Origin: Raoultibacter massiliensis
Lineage (GTDB): Bacteria > Actinomycetota > Coriobacteriia > Coriobacteriales > Eggerthellaceae
Reading direction: 5' to 3'
Length of the DNA stretch: 64,000 nt
Assembly (NCBI RefSeq): GCF_900199545.1
Contig: NZ_LT962671.1
Span: forward strand, 918,814 to 982,813
Of the stretch, positions 34,355-42,607 are shown piece after piece (position 1 is the first letter of the stretch; each line of letters starts with the position of its first letter). Position numbers and translations under genes: made by a program. The notes beneath the pieces are model-generated. The model was not told where the DNA came from, did no database searches, and was given only the letters and a program-made list of their open reading frames with translations.

Positions 34355-34513
34355 ATGGAAGCAATTACTACGTCTCTTACGACTGCGATTACCAGCTTTG
34401 CTGGCGATGCGATGAGCGCTATCGGGGCTATCATCCCCGTTGTGCTGCCCATTATGGGCGCACTTGTGGTTGTCGGTCTCGGCATCCGCGTTTTCAAAAA
34501 GTTTGCTAAGTAG
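34355..34513 (+). CDS. Probable major coat protein (52 aa, pVIII-like)
   Basis: GAAGGAGA precedes an ATG opening a 52-residue reading frame: a small-residue-rich amphipathic start (MEAITTSLTTAITSFAGD), a helix of Ile/Val/Gly/Pro-Leu (AIIPVVLPIMGALVVVGLGI), and a basic end RVFKKFAK. This three-part plan (surface helix, membrane helix, positive DNA-facing C-terminus) is that of filamentous-phage pVIII. No cleavable signal sequence is seen, unlike in Ff phages. A hairpin (CGGGCGT/ACGCCCG, about 34538-34567) follows, where many inoviruses place a strong terminator after the coat gene. Confidence 0.75.
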   Translation: MEAITTSLTTAITSFAGDAMSAIGAIIPVVLPIMGALVVVGLGIRVFKKFAK

Positions 34514-34586
34514 TTTTGGCGGGCTTCCCCTCCCCTTCGGGCGTTCTCGTAATCTCGGGGACGCCCGTTACCGTTAAGGACGTGAT

Positions 34587-36338
34587 ATGTTTGATACATC
34601 CAAGATACGTTGTAAGGCGCTTTGCGTGGTGCTTGCTGTCGTTGTCGCGACGTTTGGCGTACTGCCTAAGACGGGCACTTCGCTAGACGATTTTACACAG
34701 CCCGAGGAAGCGGAGGCGATACCGATAGTTGCCGTACCTATAGCGGTGACTCTGTTTTCTCTGGCTGGCATAGCTGTTGTAGGCTCTACTCAATCTGAAT
34801 ATGATTTGAATCTTGAAAAGTGCTGGAATGATTTTGTTCGCTGGTCTGGCACTACCTCGGATGCCTTGGCCGCCGAGCTTAACAACGCCGTCGGTGATGA
34901 CGGCATGCTTATGCTCTCTTTGCTATCTTCTGGCTTTCTTTCCAATCTCGATACGTGGGCTAACGTCCTCGGGGCTTCCGAGGTCGAAAGCTCGGCTGTT
35001 AATCCTTTTACTGTAGTTGAGATAGATGGGGAAACGCTTTCTTTTCGAGTTACGGACGTTGATCTTTCTATGGGTGCGACATCTAATTACCCCATCATGG
35101 CGACTTATCCTAGCATATCGTATGAAGGTACTTGGCTCGCTACTTGTGTTACGAATGGGATGCTTGGATTAACCTACGGTAGAACGGACGGTCTCTATCG
35201 GATTGAAAAGATCGGGTCGGGCGGTACTTACTCTCTAAAACCAGGTGATTCGGCTTGGAACTTAACGTCTTCTTATTTTGACAATAGGTATTATCTTGAT
35301 GATCTTACCGAGCTGTCGGTTTCTTCCGATGCCAAGATTAGGTTTCAGTTCGGAGATTCGGTAAAGACAATGGGAGTGCTTGATCTTGCCACTGGTCAAT
35401 GGACTGACGGCGTTGGGTCTGTATCGGGGGGCAAGGTGCTTGACGGTGCGGTTGCTGGTGCTTTGGTTGGCAGCGTGCTTGCTGGCGGCAGGACGTGGGG
35501 CGATTTTGCCGACAAGGTTAAGGTGTGGTCTCCTACCGCCGATCAGTTGGCTGCTGGCTATGATTACACTGACGTTATGGAGGGCACTGGGGCTCTCGAA
35601 AACAGTTCGGGCGGCGAAGGCGAAGGGGGCGATGCGGATATTGGGTCGCTTCTTAACAAGATCCTCGCTGCGTTGACCTTGTTGCTTGGCCTTGATCGTA
35701 TCCCTGCTATACTCGACGGTATTAGCAGCGCCCTAGCTGGCTGGTGGGATGACCTTATGGCGTGGTGCGCCGACGTGTGGGCTTGGATGCAATCGCTGGA
35801 CATGGCACAGTGGTTGTCTGATGTTTGGGATTGGTTGCGGAACGTCGATCTGGTTTCGCTCCTCTCTCCTCTCTCGCTGCTCTGGGAGTGGCTTTCGTCC
35901 CTTGGACTTGCTGGATGGCTTGCCGACGTATGGACTTGGATTCAGAGTTTGGGGCTGGTGCAATGGCTTGCGCAGGTCTGGGACTGGATAGCGACGCTCG
36001 ATATCGCCGGCGAGTTCGCTGGTCTGCTTGCAGCGATTCAGGCCCTTCCTGATTTTTTCAAACCTCGCGACGATTTCGATTGGTCGAAATTCAAGGATGT
36101 TGACGCTTACATGATCTTTCCCATCTGTCTACCCTGGGATTTGTACGATATGGTCTCCCTGCTCTCTTCGAGCGCTAAGGCTCCCGCTTTCGAGTTTCCG
36201 TTGGTTACCCCTGTGGGCGATTACTCGCTTTCGGTCGATCTGTCTGACTATGATTCCGTTGCGTCCATTCTGCGAACGGTCGAGTTGCTTCTTTTTGGTA
36301 TCGGGCTAATTTTTGTAACAAAGAAGATGATGGGATAG
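34587..36338 (+). CDS. Phage adsorption (pIII-like) protein with Trp-rich repeats
   Basis: A 583-residue protein placed where filamentous phages encode the host-attachment protein. It has an N-terminal signal sequence (CKALCVVLAVVVATFGVLP), a second hydrophobic stretch (about 48-66), an extracellular region to about residue 340, a Gly/Glu-rich hinge (SSGGEGEGGDADIG), a Trp-rich repeat zone (about 386-473) and a C-terminal membrane anchor ending VTKKMMG. The repeats follow the pattern W-L-x-x-V-W-x-W with 20-odd residues per unit. No similarity to Ff pIII domains is visible, as is usual for this fast-changing gene. AAGGA precedes the ATG. Confidence 0.72.
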   Translation: MFDTSKIRCKALCVVLAVVVATFGVLPKTGTSLDDFTQPEEAEAIPIVAVPIAVTLFSLAGIAVVGSTQSEYDLNLEKCWNDFVRWSGTTSDALAAELNNAVGDDGMLMLSLLSSGFLSNLDTWANVLGASEVESSAVNPFTVVEIDGETLSFRVTDVDLSMGATSNYPIMATYPSISYEGTWLATCVTNGMLGLTYGRTDGLYRIEKIGSGGTYSLKPGDSAWNLTSSYFDNRYYLDDLTELSVSSDAKIRFQFGDSVKTMGVLDLATGQWTDGVGSVSGGKVLDGAVAGALVGSVLAGGRTWGDFADKVKVWSPTADQLAAGYDYTDVMEGTGALENSSGGEGEGGDADIGSLLNKILAALTLLLGLDRIPAILDGISSALAGWWDDLMAWCADVWAWMQSLDMAQWLSDVWDWLRNVDLVSLLSPLSLLWEWLSSLGLAGWLADVWTWIQSLGLVQWLAQVWDWIATLDIAGEFAGLLAAIQALPDFFKPRDDFDWSKFKDVDAYMIFPICLPWDLYDMVSLLSSSAKAPAFEFPLVTPVGDYSLSVDLSDYDSVASILRTVELLLFGIGLIFVTKKMMG

Positions 36339-36346
36339 GTGGTTTC

Positions 36347-36604
36347 ATGGACGTTATAGGATGGCTTGGCCAGATGATTTACGATGCTCTCCAATGGGTG
36401 CATACCAATGTCGATGTGTGTCCGTTTCCCGATATCGTGGCTGCCATCGGGGGTACTGTCGCTGCTACGGACGGTTTGGCATGGCTAAATTGGTTTATTC
36501 CTATTGGGCAGATACTAGGTGTTTTGGCGCTCTGGCTTGCTGGCCTTGCTGCCTACTATGGGGCTGGGCTTGTTACGAAGATAGTTAGGGTGATCGGCAA
36601 ATGA
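36347..36604 (+). CDS. Phage minor coat protein, pVI-like
   Basis: An 85-residue, very hydrophobic protein (MDVIGWLGQMIYDALQWV..., then helices near 48-80) ending in KIVRVIGK. In inoviruses such a small membrane protein between the adsorption protein and Zot is the pVI/DUF2523-type cap component. It overlaps the Zot gene by four bases (ATGA). Confidence 0.65.
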   Translation: MDVIGWLGQMIYDALQWVHTNVDVCPFPDIVAAIGGTVAATDGLAWLNWFIPIGQILGVLALWLAGLAAYYGAGLVTKIVRVIGK

Positions 36605-37254
36605 CAATTACTCTGTACAGCGGTACTCCAGGTAGCGGTAAGAGCTTGCATGCAACCAAAGCCATACGGGATTCGCTTAATTACAAGAAGCCCGTCATTG
36701 CAAATTACAGTCTTAATTGCGAGGTCAAGGGTTTCAACTGTTTTTCGTATTGCCCGAATGATGCGCTGACACCGCAGTATTTGAAGGATTACGCAATAGG
36801 TTATTGGTCTGAAGGTGGCAGAAGGTTCAAAGAAGATCATATTTTACTGGTTATCGATGAGTGTCAGTTGATTTTTAACAGTCGCGAATGGCAGGCCAAG
36901 AACCGTGCCGACTGGCTTGAGTTTTTCAGCCAGCATCGTAAGTACGGATATGAGATTATTTTCATTGCGCAATTTGACCGCATGATAGATCGTCAGATAC
37001 GGAGTTTAATTGAGTACGAGGTGATACACCGTAGGCTCGGTAATTTCGGTATCAAGGGCAAGATTATGACGTTGCTTGCTCTTGGCGAGGTATTTATAGC
37101 GGTCAAGCGTTTTTATCCGCTTAATGAGCGCATAGGCGTTTCGATGTTTCGTGTGCGCAAGAGCATCTATCGCATGTACGACAGCTATGCCGCGTTCCGA
37201 CGTGACCCGCAGGGGGTCGGGGGGTCCCCTGCGGGCGCGGCGGGCGCGCCTTAG
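36601..37254 (+). CDS. Zot-family morphogenesis ATPase (pI-like)
   Basis: The diagnostic inovirus gene. The 217-residue product has Walker A GTPGSGKSLHATKAIRD at the very N-terminus, Walker B ILLVIDECQLIF with following RADWLEFFSQHRKYGYEIIFIAQ, and a hydrophobic stretch near 155-170. It powers extrusion of phage through the membrane. It is shorter than many Zot proteins, lacking a large outside domain, in keeping with a monoderm host. Translation is coupled to the pVI-like gene. Confidence 0.93.
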   Translation: MTITLYSGTPGSGKSLHATKAIRDSLNYKKPVIANYSLNCEVKGFNCFSYCPNDALTPQYLKDYAIGYWSEGGRRFKEDHILLVIDECQLIFNSREWQAKNRADWLEFFSQHRKYGYEIIFIAQFDRMIDRQIRSLIEYEVIHRRLGNFGIKGKIMTLLALGEVFIAVKRFYPLNERIGVSMFRVRKSIYRMYDSYAAFRRDPQGVGGSPAGAAGAP

Positions 37255-37301
37255 CGGTTCGCACTGTGTTATGATTCATTTGTTGATGTATTTGGTTAGC
37301 A

Positions 37302-37535
37302 ATGACGGTAGGTGATTTGATGGGTGCTCTGATACTATTGTTGGCTGCGGCATGCATCGGTGGCGCTATCGTTGCGGCTGCGCTTACGCGTAAGCATAAA
37401 AAGCAGTTGAAACAGCAGTCCGATTATTGGCAAACATACTGGTACGATCATTTTGACGAGATACGGCAAACTGGATTAACGCGCGAGCAGATGGAGCGCA
37501 TGCATAGACTGTACAATAAATCCAACGACATGTGA
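37302..37535 (+). CDS. Small phage membrane protein with charged tail
   Basis: A 77-residue protein: membrane helix (MGALILLLAAACIGGAIVAAAL) followed by a basic stop-transfer TRKHKKQLKQQ and a polar C-terminus rich in Tyr, Trp, Asp and Glu. Start may be at 37302 or at the ATG at 37320. Function unknown; possibly assembly or an immunity-type product. A terminator follows closely. Confidence 0.6.
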   Translation: MTVGDLMGALILLLAAACIGGAIVAAALTRKHKKQLKQQSDYWQTYWYDHFDEIRQTGLTREQMERMHRLYNKSNDM

Positions 37536-37560
37536 TACATCGGGTCTACCTCTGTCCCTG

Positions 37561-37588
37561 CGCTGCGGGCAGCAGCGTAAATATTTTT
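37561..37588 (+). terminator. Terminator closing the phage structural operon
   Basis: CGCTGC and GCAGCG around GGGCA, followed by TAAATATTTTT. It divides the structural genes from the origin-like region and rep. Confidence 0.75.
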
Positions 37589-37608
37589 AGCTTACATTTT
37601 CGGGGATG

Positions 37609-37719
37609 GGCTAAACCGCTCCAAGGTTTAGCCGCGTCTCGACGCTCTTTCTTCATTGCGGTTCTTTATCCGTACTGGTCTCGGCGAGCGCATGCCAGGG
37701 CGCTAGCCCTAGCATGCGC
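37609..37719. other. Phage intergenic region with two strong hairpins (origin/packaging candidate)
   Basis: GGCTAAACC (37609-37617) and GGTTTAGCC (37625-37633) form a perfect nine-pair hairpin. GCGCATGC (37688-37695) and GCATGCGC (37712-37719) form an eight-pair stem that continues inward as AGGGC-GCTA-GCCCT. Filamentous phages keep plus and minus origins and the packaging signal as hairpins in such a gap, beside rep. Which hairpin is which cannot be told. Confidence 0.65.
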
Positions 37720-37782
37720 GGTGTCCGGCTCCCTTATTAACTTGATTATACTGACACAATGCGGACGTTTTGGAGGTCTCTC

Positions 37783-38592
37783 ATGTCCCTTGCTGCTCCG
37801 TCTTGCTACATCAAGTACCTTGATTGCCGCAATACCGCAATGCTCGTGCATTGCCCTTTCTTCCCGCCCGAGCATTGTCGCATTCGCAAAGTTAACGACG
37901 AAGTGTATTACATTACTTCGACGCAGCAGTTCGGTTTTTACAAGCCCAAGGCCGAAACCAAGGGCGATAGCTTGGATAGCGTGAGGAAGTCGTTTAACCG
38001 TTTGAAGGCTCTCATTAATTGCAATTACGATTCTCCCGATCAGATCAAGTATATAACCCTAACTTATGCCGAGAACATGACCGATAACTCGCAATTGCGG
38101 AAGGATTTGCAACCTTTCTTGAGGAAGATGCATCGCATGTACGGTGATTTTGAATATCTTTACGTGAAAGAGCAGCAAGGGTGCGGGGCTTGGCATATTC
38201 ATATGGTTCTCTTTTTCCCCTGCCCTGCTCCTTATATGCCCAACAATGAAGATGATCATCCCGTTAGAGACGCATGGTCTCATGGTTTCGTTAACGTCAA
38301 GGGCTTTTCCAACGATATCAATAATCTTGGTAATTACCTTTGCGCCTACCTGACGGACGATAAGGCCGAATCTAAGAAAGGCGGCAGGCTTATGAACTAT
38401 GAGAGCGGTATAAGGCTTTACAATTGCTCTCGTGGCGTTAAACGCCCTGTATCTAGTTGCATGACATACGAACAGTACCTAGATTTTGTGTCCGACGAAG
38501 AAAATTTGTTGATTTCGGATAGTGAAACGTCTATTGTGTTCGATAGCGGGCAGCAACATAGCATTAAGCGCGAGCTGTACGCTAAAATTTGA
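37783..38592 (+). CDS. Rolling-circle replication initiator (HUH endonuclease)
   Basis: A 269-residue Rep protein. The metal-binding HUH motif is in CGAWHIHMVLFF, the catalytic tyrosine region is LGNYLCAYLTDDKAE (two Tyr four apart), and an upstream motif lies in IKYITLTYAENMTD. It would nick the phage plus origin and start rolling-circle synthesis. GGAGG supports the ATG at 37783. Codon use and A+T content differ clearly from host genes. It is the last gene before attR. Confidence 0.88.
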   Translation: MSLAAPSCYIKYLDCRNTAMLVHCPFFPPEHCRIRKVNDEVYYITSTQQFGFYKPKAETKGDSLDSVRKSFNRLKALINCNYDSPDQIKYITLTYAENMTDNSQLRKDLQPFLRKMHRMYGDFEYLYVKEQQGCGAWHIHMVLFFPCPAPYMPNNEDDHPVRDAWSHGFVNVKGFSNDINNLGNYLCAYLTDDKAESKKGGRLMNYESGIRLYNCSRGVKRPVSSCMTYEQYLDFVSDEENLLISDSETSIVFDSGQQHSIKRELYAKI

Positions 38593-38651
38593 CAAAGCAG
38601 TAAAGTATCAGGGTATCCCCTACCCTAGCTTTACAGATTATTTCATTTTGG

Positions 38652-38712
38652 TTTACATAAGCTGCATCTTATGTAAAGCTGGAATACCTGTAACGGCTGA
38701 CTGGGTTGCGGG
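38652..38712. repeat. attR: right copy of the flanking repeat with Xer-like arms
   Basis: The repeat (38663-38712) matches the left copy at 48 of 50 bases. Its left arm TTTACATAAGC comes from the phage end, and with the right arm it forms a perfect inverted repeat, TTTACATAAG and CTTATGTAAA around CTGCAT. A palindromic phage-side site suits XerC/XerD recognition. Confidence 0.75.
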
Positions 38713-38959
38713 TCGTTTGCATTCACGTTAGAGAGCATTTGTGCAGATCAGAGGTTCGCTCTCTTCCACTTCTTCAATTCCAGCTCATATCTTAGAATCA
38801 CTATCTTCGACTCTTTCAAAACGTTTCGTCAGATATCGAGTTATGGAGAAGCCGCCTGTTTCAGAGAACACCAGGTCAGACCTACCGTCATGGCGTTGCA
38901 AGACTGGAAGATAGTTTTTGCGGCAAGCATGCCGCCTTATTCTCTTTTCCGGGCGACGC
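38713..38959. other. Spacer without recognised gene
   Basis: Between attR and the transposase relic. No coding sequence with a ribosome-binding site is seen on either strand. A 17-base segment at 38898-38914 recurs in direct orientation at 40352-40368 (15 of 17 identical), loosely flanking the relic. Confidence 0.5.
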
Positions 38960-40230
38960 CTACAACTTCACGATGGCGTGCGGCACCAGGCTCGGCGTCA
39001 GGTTCACCTCCTTCGGGTCGATTCTCTCGACTCCATAAGCACGCAAAAGACCCTTCGGGAACAGCGCCATAGCCAGGTCCATCGGGCTCGCCCACCCCAT
39101 CGACCCAACCATGTAGCTGTTCACGTGGCTCATGCAGGCCGCCATGTCGCGGCCGGTGAGCCTGTCGAAGTCGGTCTTGCCCTTGGGCAGGATGCGCTTG
39201 AGCTCGGCATGGCGTCGCTCGGCCTTGGGCTTCTGCTGGGACTGCTGGGGGTCCGTGTAGTACAGCCTCAGTCGCCGCTTGCCGTTCTTGCCGTGCTCGA
39301 TGCGCTCGGCGTCTGCGAACTCAGACCCGCGGTCGCAGACGACCAGGGAGAACACCTTGCCGAACCGGGTGCCGTAGATGTCCTGGAAGGTGTCGATGGC
39401 ATGGATGACGCTCTCGGTCGTCTTGTCGGGCAGGAGGATGTAGAACTGGAAGCCGATGCGGCGCACGAAAAGCGCCTGGAAGTCCGACCAGCGGCGGCCT
39501 TCCAGGCGCTGCGCGCGGTATCTGGGGCGACTTTCCCCCGTCTGACGACTTGCTGCGCGGCCTGTAGCGCACCGCCTTGGGCAAATCCAGCTTGGTTAGC
39601 GTGCCCATCTTGGCGCCCGCCAGGTAGTTGTAGAGGCTTCTCGCGCCGAAGGGTATGTCATCGGGGTTGGCGGCTATGATGTGCTGCGGGCTCTGCCCCT
39701 TGGAGAGGCCGTCCTTGATGACGTCGATGGCGTGCTCGAAGACCTCCGGGTCGCAGTCTATGCCGCTTCTGGCCTCGCTTTGCGGGCATTCGCCAAATCC
39801 TGGCGTACTTAGCCTCGTAGAAGCGGTACAGGTGGGAGCATCCGTAGCCTTGCCGCTGATTGCACGAGTTTCAGCAGAAGGGCGTACGCTCCAGCTTCGG
39901 GCACGGCGAGCACTCGAAGTCCGGGCAAAGCGAGTTGCAGAGCCGGTCGCGGCACTTTCTGCAAGGCGCCATGCACGTCGTCTTGCAAAGCCTCCTGACC
40001 TCGCAGGCTGCGCGCTTGACGCAGATGTTCCTGTTCTGGATGGTCAGGTGGCCGCGCGGGTCGTCGGTCCAGTTGCGCTTCACCTCCTCGGCCACCATGT
40101 GCTGGGTGCGCCCTATCGAGCGCGCGATCCACGCTATGCGGTCGCCCCTGTTCAGGCCGTGCCCTATCGCCACCCTGTCGTCGTACGCAAGCGGGCGCCG
40201 GGTCCGCCCCTCCTTCTCGGAATCGGCCAT
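38960..40230 (-). pseudogene. IS30-family transposase, broken by frameshifts
   Basis: The start (MADSEKEGRTRRPLAYDDRV) lies at 40230 and the N-terminal helix-turn-helix region (IAWIARSIGRTQHMVAEEVK) with a Cys-rich knuckle (CRKCRDRLCNSLCPDF) is readable to a stop at 39871. A middle piece (MGTLTKLDLPKAVRYRPRSK) appears in another frame around 39600. The catalytic core is readable from 39466 to 38960 with VVCDRGSEFADAERI, the second catalytic Asp region, and QKPKAERRHAELKRILPKG with the Glu. At least two frame changes separate the pieces, so no full-length enzyme can be made. Clear terminal inverted repeats were not found. Confidence 0.82.
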
Positions 40231-41215
40231 CCGGCCCTCCTTCCCCGTCGGGTTTTCACTGCGGGAAGAAAGGAAACGCCCCTGTTGTGGGGCGCTTGTG
40301 GAGTTCGCATTATCTGCGGGTTTTCGGGGCTTTGCGGGGAGTTAGGTTTATGCAAGACTGCAAGAGAGGAACTGTCTTACGAGAATTCAATTTACAGGCG
40401 TAGCGCAACGGGTTAATTGCAATCTGTAACGCGCGTATCTATGTGCAGATTGCGGAGAAGAGCGTTAAATGCTGCAATTATACCCCCTACAGCGCATTCC
40501 ATGAGTGCGGTAAGTCTTGCAACTTAATCGGCTTCGAAACCTCTTGTGTACGCTTCATGGAGGACATACGTGCTGATAGATGCCCCTGTTGATTCGATTG
40601 CGAGACTAACCAGTTTGCACTGCAGGGATCAGTGTCGGTATCTGCGCTTCGCTGGAAAAATCATCATTCGATTCCCTTCATGCTGCGAATAGACAAGGTA
40701 CTTCCCCTTTTTAAATATATACATGCCATGGTCGATAAAGGAAAAAGGCGGTGGCCCTGATCCCGGCCTGCGGGGGCCGGGGCCTTCGGTCAGCCCAGTG
40801 GGGGCTCGTTTCGAGAGCAAGAGCCGGGAACGCGGCCTGCTCCTTTCGATGATTGCCTTGCTTATGTAAACAGGACAATCATCGAGACGCCGCGCGCGAA
40901 CCGCGGCGTCTCGCATTCGCGGCATCCTGAATCAATTTCGCTTGTTAGAATTCGTAGGGCAGCGGAATCCCCCGCCAATCCTCCCTGGGCGAGAGTTGCA
41001 ACAAAATAGGATCTTCGTCCGCATGCAGCATGCCTTCGTCGCAAAGTCTGGGCAAAGCGAGTTGCACGGGCCCCCTCGCAACTCGCTGCGATGCATCCTA
41101 TATATGTTCTCTCGCGGCCTGCGTGCCTCGCCCTTGGTCCAATGCCTTCGGCGTGCGGTTTTCCGAGAGCCGAAGGCATTGACCGCCGCCCAACATACGC
41201 GTCGACCCGCTAATC
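40231..41215. other. Decayed intergenic region with strong hairpins and an IS30 fragment
   Basis: No convincing gene. Notable parts: a hairpin CGCCCC/GGGGCG near 40280; a G+C-rich block 40755-40840 able to fold (CCCGGCC/GGCCGGG); an inverted repeat CGATGATTG...CAATCATCG (40847-40884) enclosing GCTTATGTAAAC, which resembles the right arm of the dif-like site; a perfect 12-pair hairpin at 40883-40913 (CGAGACGCCGCG/CGCGGCGTCTCG); and 41043-41066, which repeats 22 of 24 bases of the Cys-knuckle segment of the transposase relic (39916-39939). Confidence 0.5.
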
Positions 41216-41935
41216 TCAGGGAGAGGCGGTTTGGCATGCCGAGGAGCGAGGTACCGCGAAGCCGTCGAGAAGAACCCTGTCCTCGTTTACGAACGCTTCT
41301 GCGAATTCGAGTACCGCGCTGTAGAACGGGGCGGTACTCGACTCCCGCAGCTTCGCCGCATACTCGGCAATCCACCGCAGGAGATGGTCGTCCAAAAAGG
41401 CGATCTGGACACTCGCCATCTCGGGAAATTCGGAGCCTGCGCCAATCGACCGCTCGCTCATCTTCATCATGAAATGGAGCTCCGTTGCGATATGGTCATC
41501 AGGCTCCGCGTTCAGGCGCGCCGGCCTCATGCCCTGCTCGGCATAGAATCGGCGAACGGCCAGAGTGCTGTCTTGGAATAAGCCCGGCGCGGGTTCCACG
41601 TACATGGACTCCCAAGGATATGCGGCGAGTTTGCCGGGTCCGACGAACGCCTTCATGTACTGGCCCCTCACGGCATCTATAGGCTCTGGCGAACTGCCGC
41701 CGACAAGGGAATCCCATTCTTTCCTAACACGTTCGAGCGAGGCTGAAAGACCGTCGTCGCCGGCATCGACGATTGACACGGCCTCATGCGCCAGGTCGGA
41801 AACAAGGGCCTCCACCGACTCCTCTTTCGGCTCCCCTGCAAGCACGAGCCATAAAAGCCCGTACAGATACCGTCTAGCAGCCAACAGGTCTTCTCCGTCC
41901 ACAGACTCTGCCCCCTTCGTTTGACTCGAACCCAT
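41216..41935 (-). CDS. TorD/DmsD-family chaperone for a molybdoenzyme
   Basis: Helical cytoplasmic chaperone that binds the Tat leader of the partner oxidoreductase and aids cofactor insertion. The 239-residue protein has the family core: RRYLYGLLWLVLAGEP, then the YPWESMYVEPAPGLFQD segment and PDDHIATELHFM. It is the last gene of the A-B-chaperone operon that begins at 45232. AGGGAG precedes the ATG. Confidence 0.88.
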   Translation of the reverse strand: MGSSQTKGAESVDGEDLLAARRYLYGLLWLVLAGEPKEESVEALVSDLAHEAVSIVDAGDDGLSASLERVRKEWDSLVGGSSPEPIDAVRGQYMKAFVGPGKLAAYPWESMYVEPAPGLFQDSTLAVRRFYAEQGMRPARLNAEPDDHIATELHFMMKMSERSIGAGSEFPEMASVQIAFLDDHLLRWIAEYAAKLRESSTAPFYSAVLEFAEAFVNEDRVLLDGFAVPRSSACQTASP

Positions 41936-42013
41936 TCCGTTCTCCCTTCATCGCAAGGCACGTCCGCCAAAAAAAGAGGGTGAACGTGCCCGACTCGCCA
42001 TGGCCGCTCGAAG

Positions 42014-42592
42014 TTATTCGGCCGTCTGGCGGTAGTCTTCGGCGAGCGAAGCGGGCTTCGGGTTGATGAGCGTCGTCGGCTTCGTGGTTGACGATTCGGG
42101 TAGGAAGGGCAGATCGGACACGAGATCGTCGCCGTACTTCGCTATCATCTCATCAACATCGCCGAAATCGAGAGCACGCATGGAGCAGGCGTCTACGCAC
42201 GAAGGATTCCCGCCAGTAGCCCTCCGCACGGCGCATGCGTCGCACTTCTGGACGATCATTAAATCCTCTCGATACTGAGGCACCTCGTACGGGCATGCCT
42301 CCGTGCAGGTCTTGCAGCCGATGCAGATCTCGTCGTCGTGGATGACCGTGCCATCCTCCTCGTTGACATGCATGGCGCCCGTCGGGCAGTTCGCCACGCA
42401 AGCCGGCGATGCGCAGTGGTTGCAGGCCATCGAATAGTGCCAGCTTCGCGCCGTCGGAAACGAGCCCGTCTCGTAACTGGTCACCCGGCGAAAGTTCGAG
42501 CCTACGGGCTGATCCTTGAAATCTTTGCACGCGATGGAGCACGCACGGCAGCCGATGCACCGATTTCCATCGAAATAAAAACCTAACGTCAT
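42014..42592 (-). CDS. DmsB-type iron-sulfur electron-transfer subunit
   Basis: A 192-residue protein with four ferredoxin-like cysteine groups: CIGCRACSIACKD, CNHCASPACVANCP, CIGCKTCTEACP and CDACAVRRATGGNPSCVDAC. This is the four-cluster DmsB/NrfC/PsrB layout, passing electrons between a quinol-linked donor and the molybdenum subunit. It lacks a signal peptide, as usual for subunits that ride with a Tat partner. It starts 15 bases after the catalytic gene. No membrane anchor subunit (DmsC/NrfD type) is present in the operon. Confidence 0.93.
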   Translation of the reverse strand: MTLGFYFDGNRCIGCRACSIACKDFKDQPVGSNFRRVTSYETGSFPTARSWHYSMACNHCASPACVANCPTGAMHVNEEDGTVIHDDEICIGCKTCTEACPYEVPQYREDLMIVQKCDACAVRRATGGNPSCVDACSMRALDFGDVDEMIAKYGDDLVSDLPFLPESSTTKPTTLINPKPASLAEDYRQTAE

Positions 42593-42607
42593 GTTGATCC
42601 GCCTTCC

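Larger units (their letters stand above)
32958..38662 (+). mobile_element. Integrated filamentous phage (inovirus) prophage, about 5.7 kb
   Basis: Bounded by 50-bp direct repeats, visibly more A+T-rich than its surroundings, and built in inovirus order: candidate ssDNA-binding protein, small accessory and coat genes, large adsorption protein, pVI-like protein, Zot/pI ATPase, a small membrane protein, hairpin-rich non-coding region and an HUH Rep gene. All genes point right and are tightly packed. There is no secretin (pIV), which fits a host without an outer membrane, and no integrase or transposase, which fits host XerC/XerD-dependent insertion at a dif-like site. Confidence 0.88.

Noticed and set aside
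40629..40925. 98-codon frame on the - strand in the decayed region
   Set aside because: No ribosome-binding site, no family, and it runs through hairpin-forming G+C-rich DNA.
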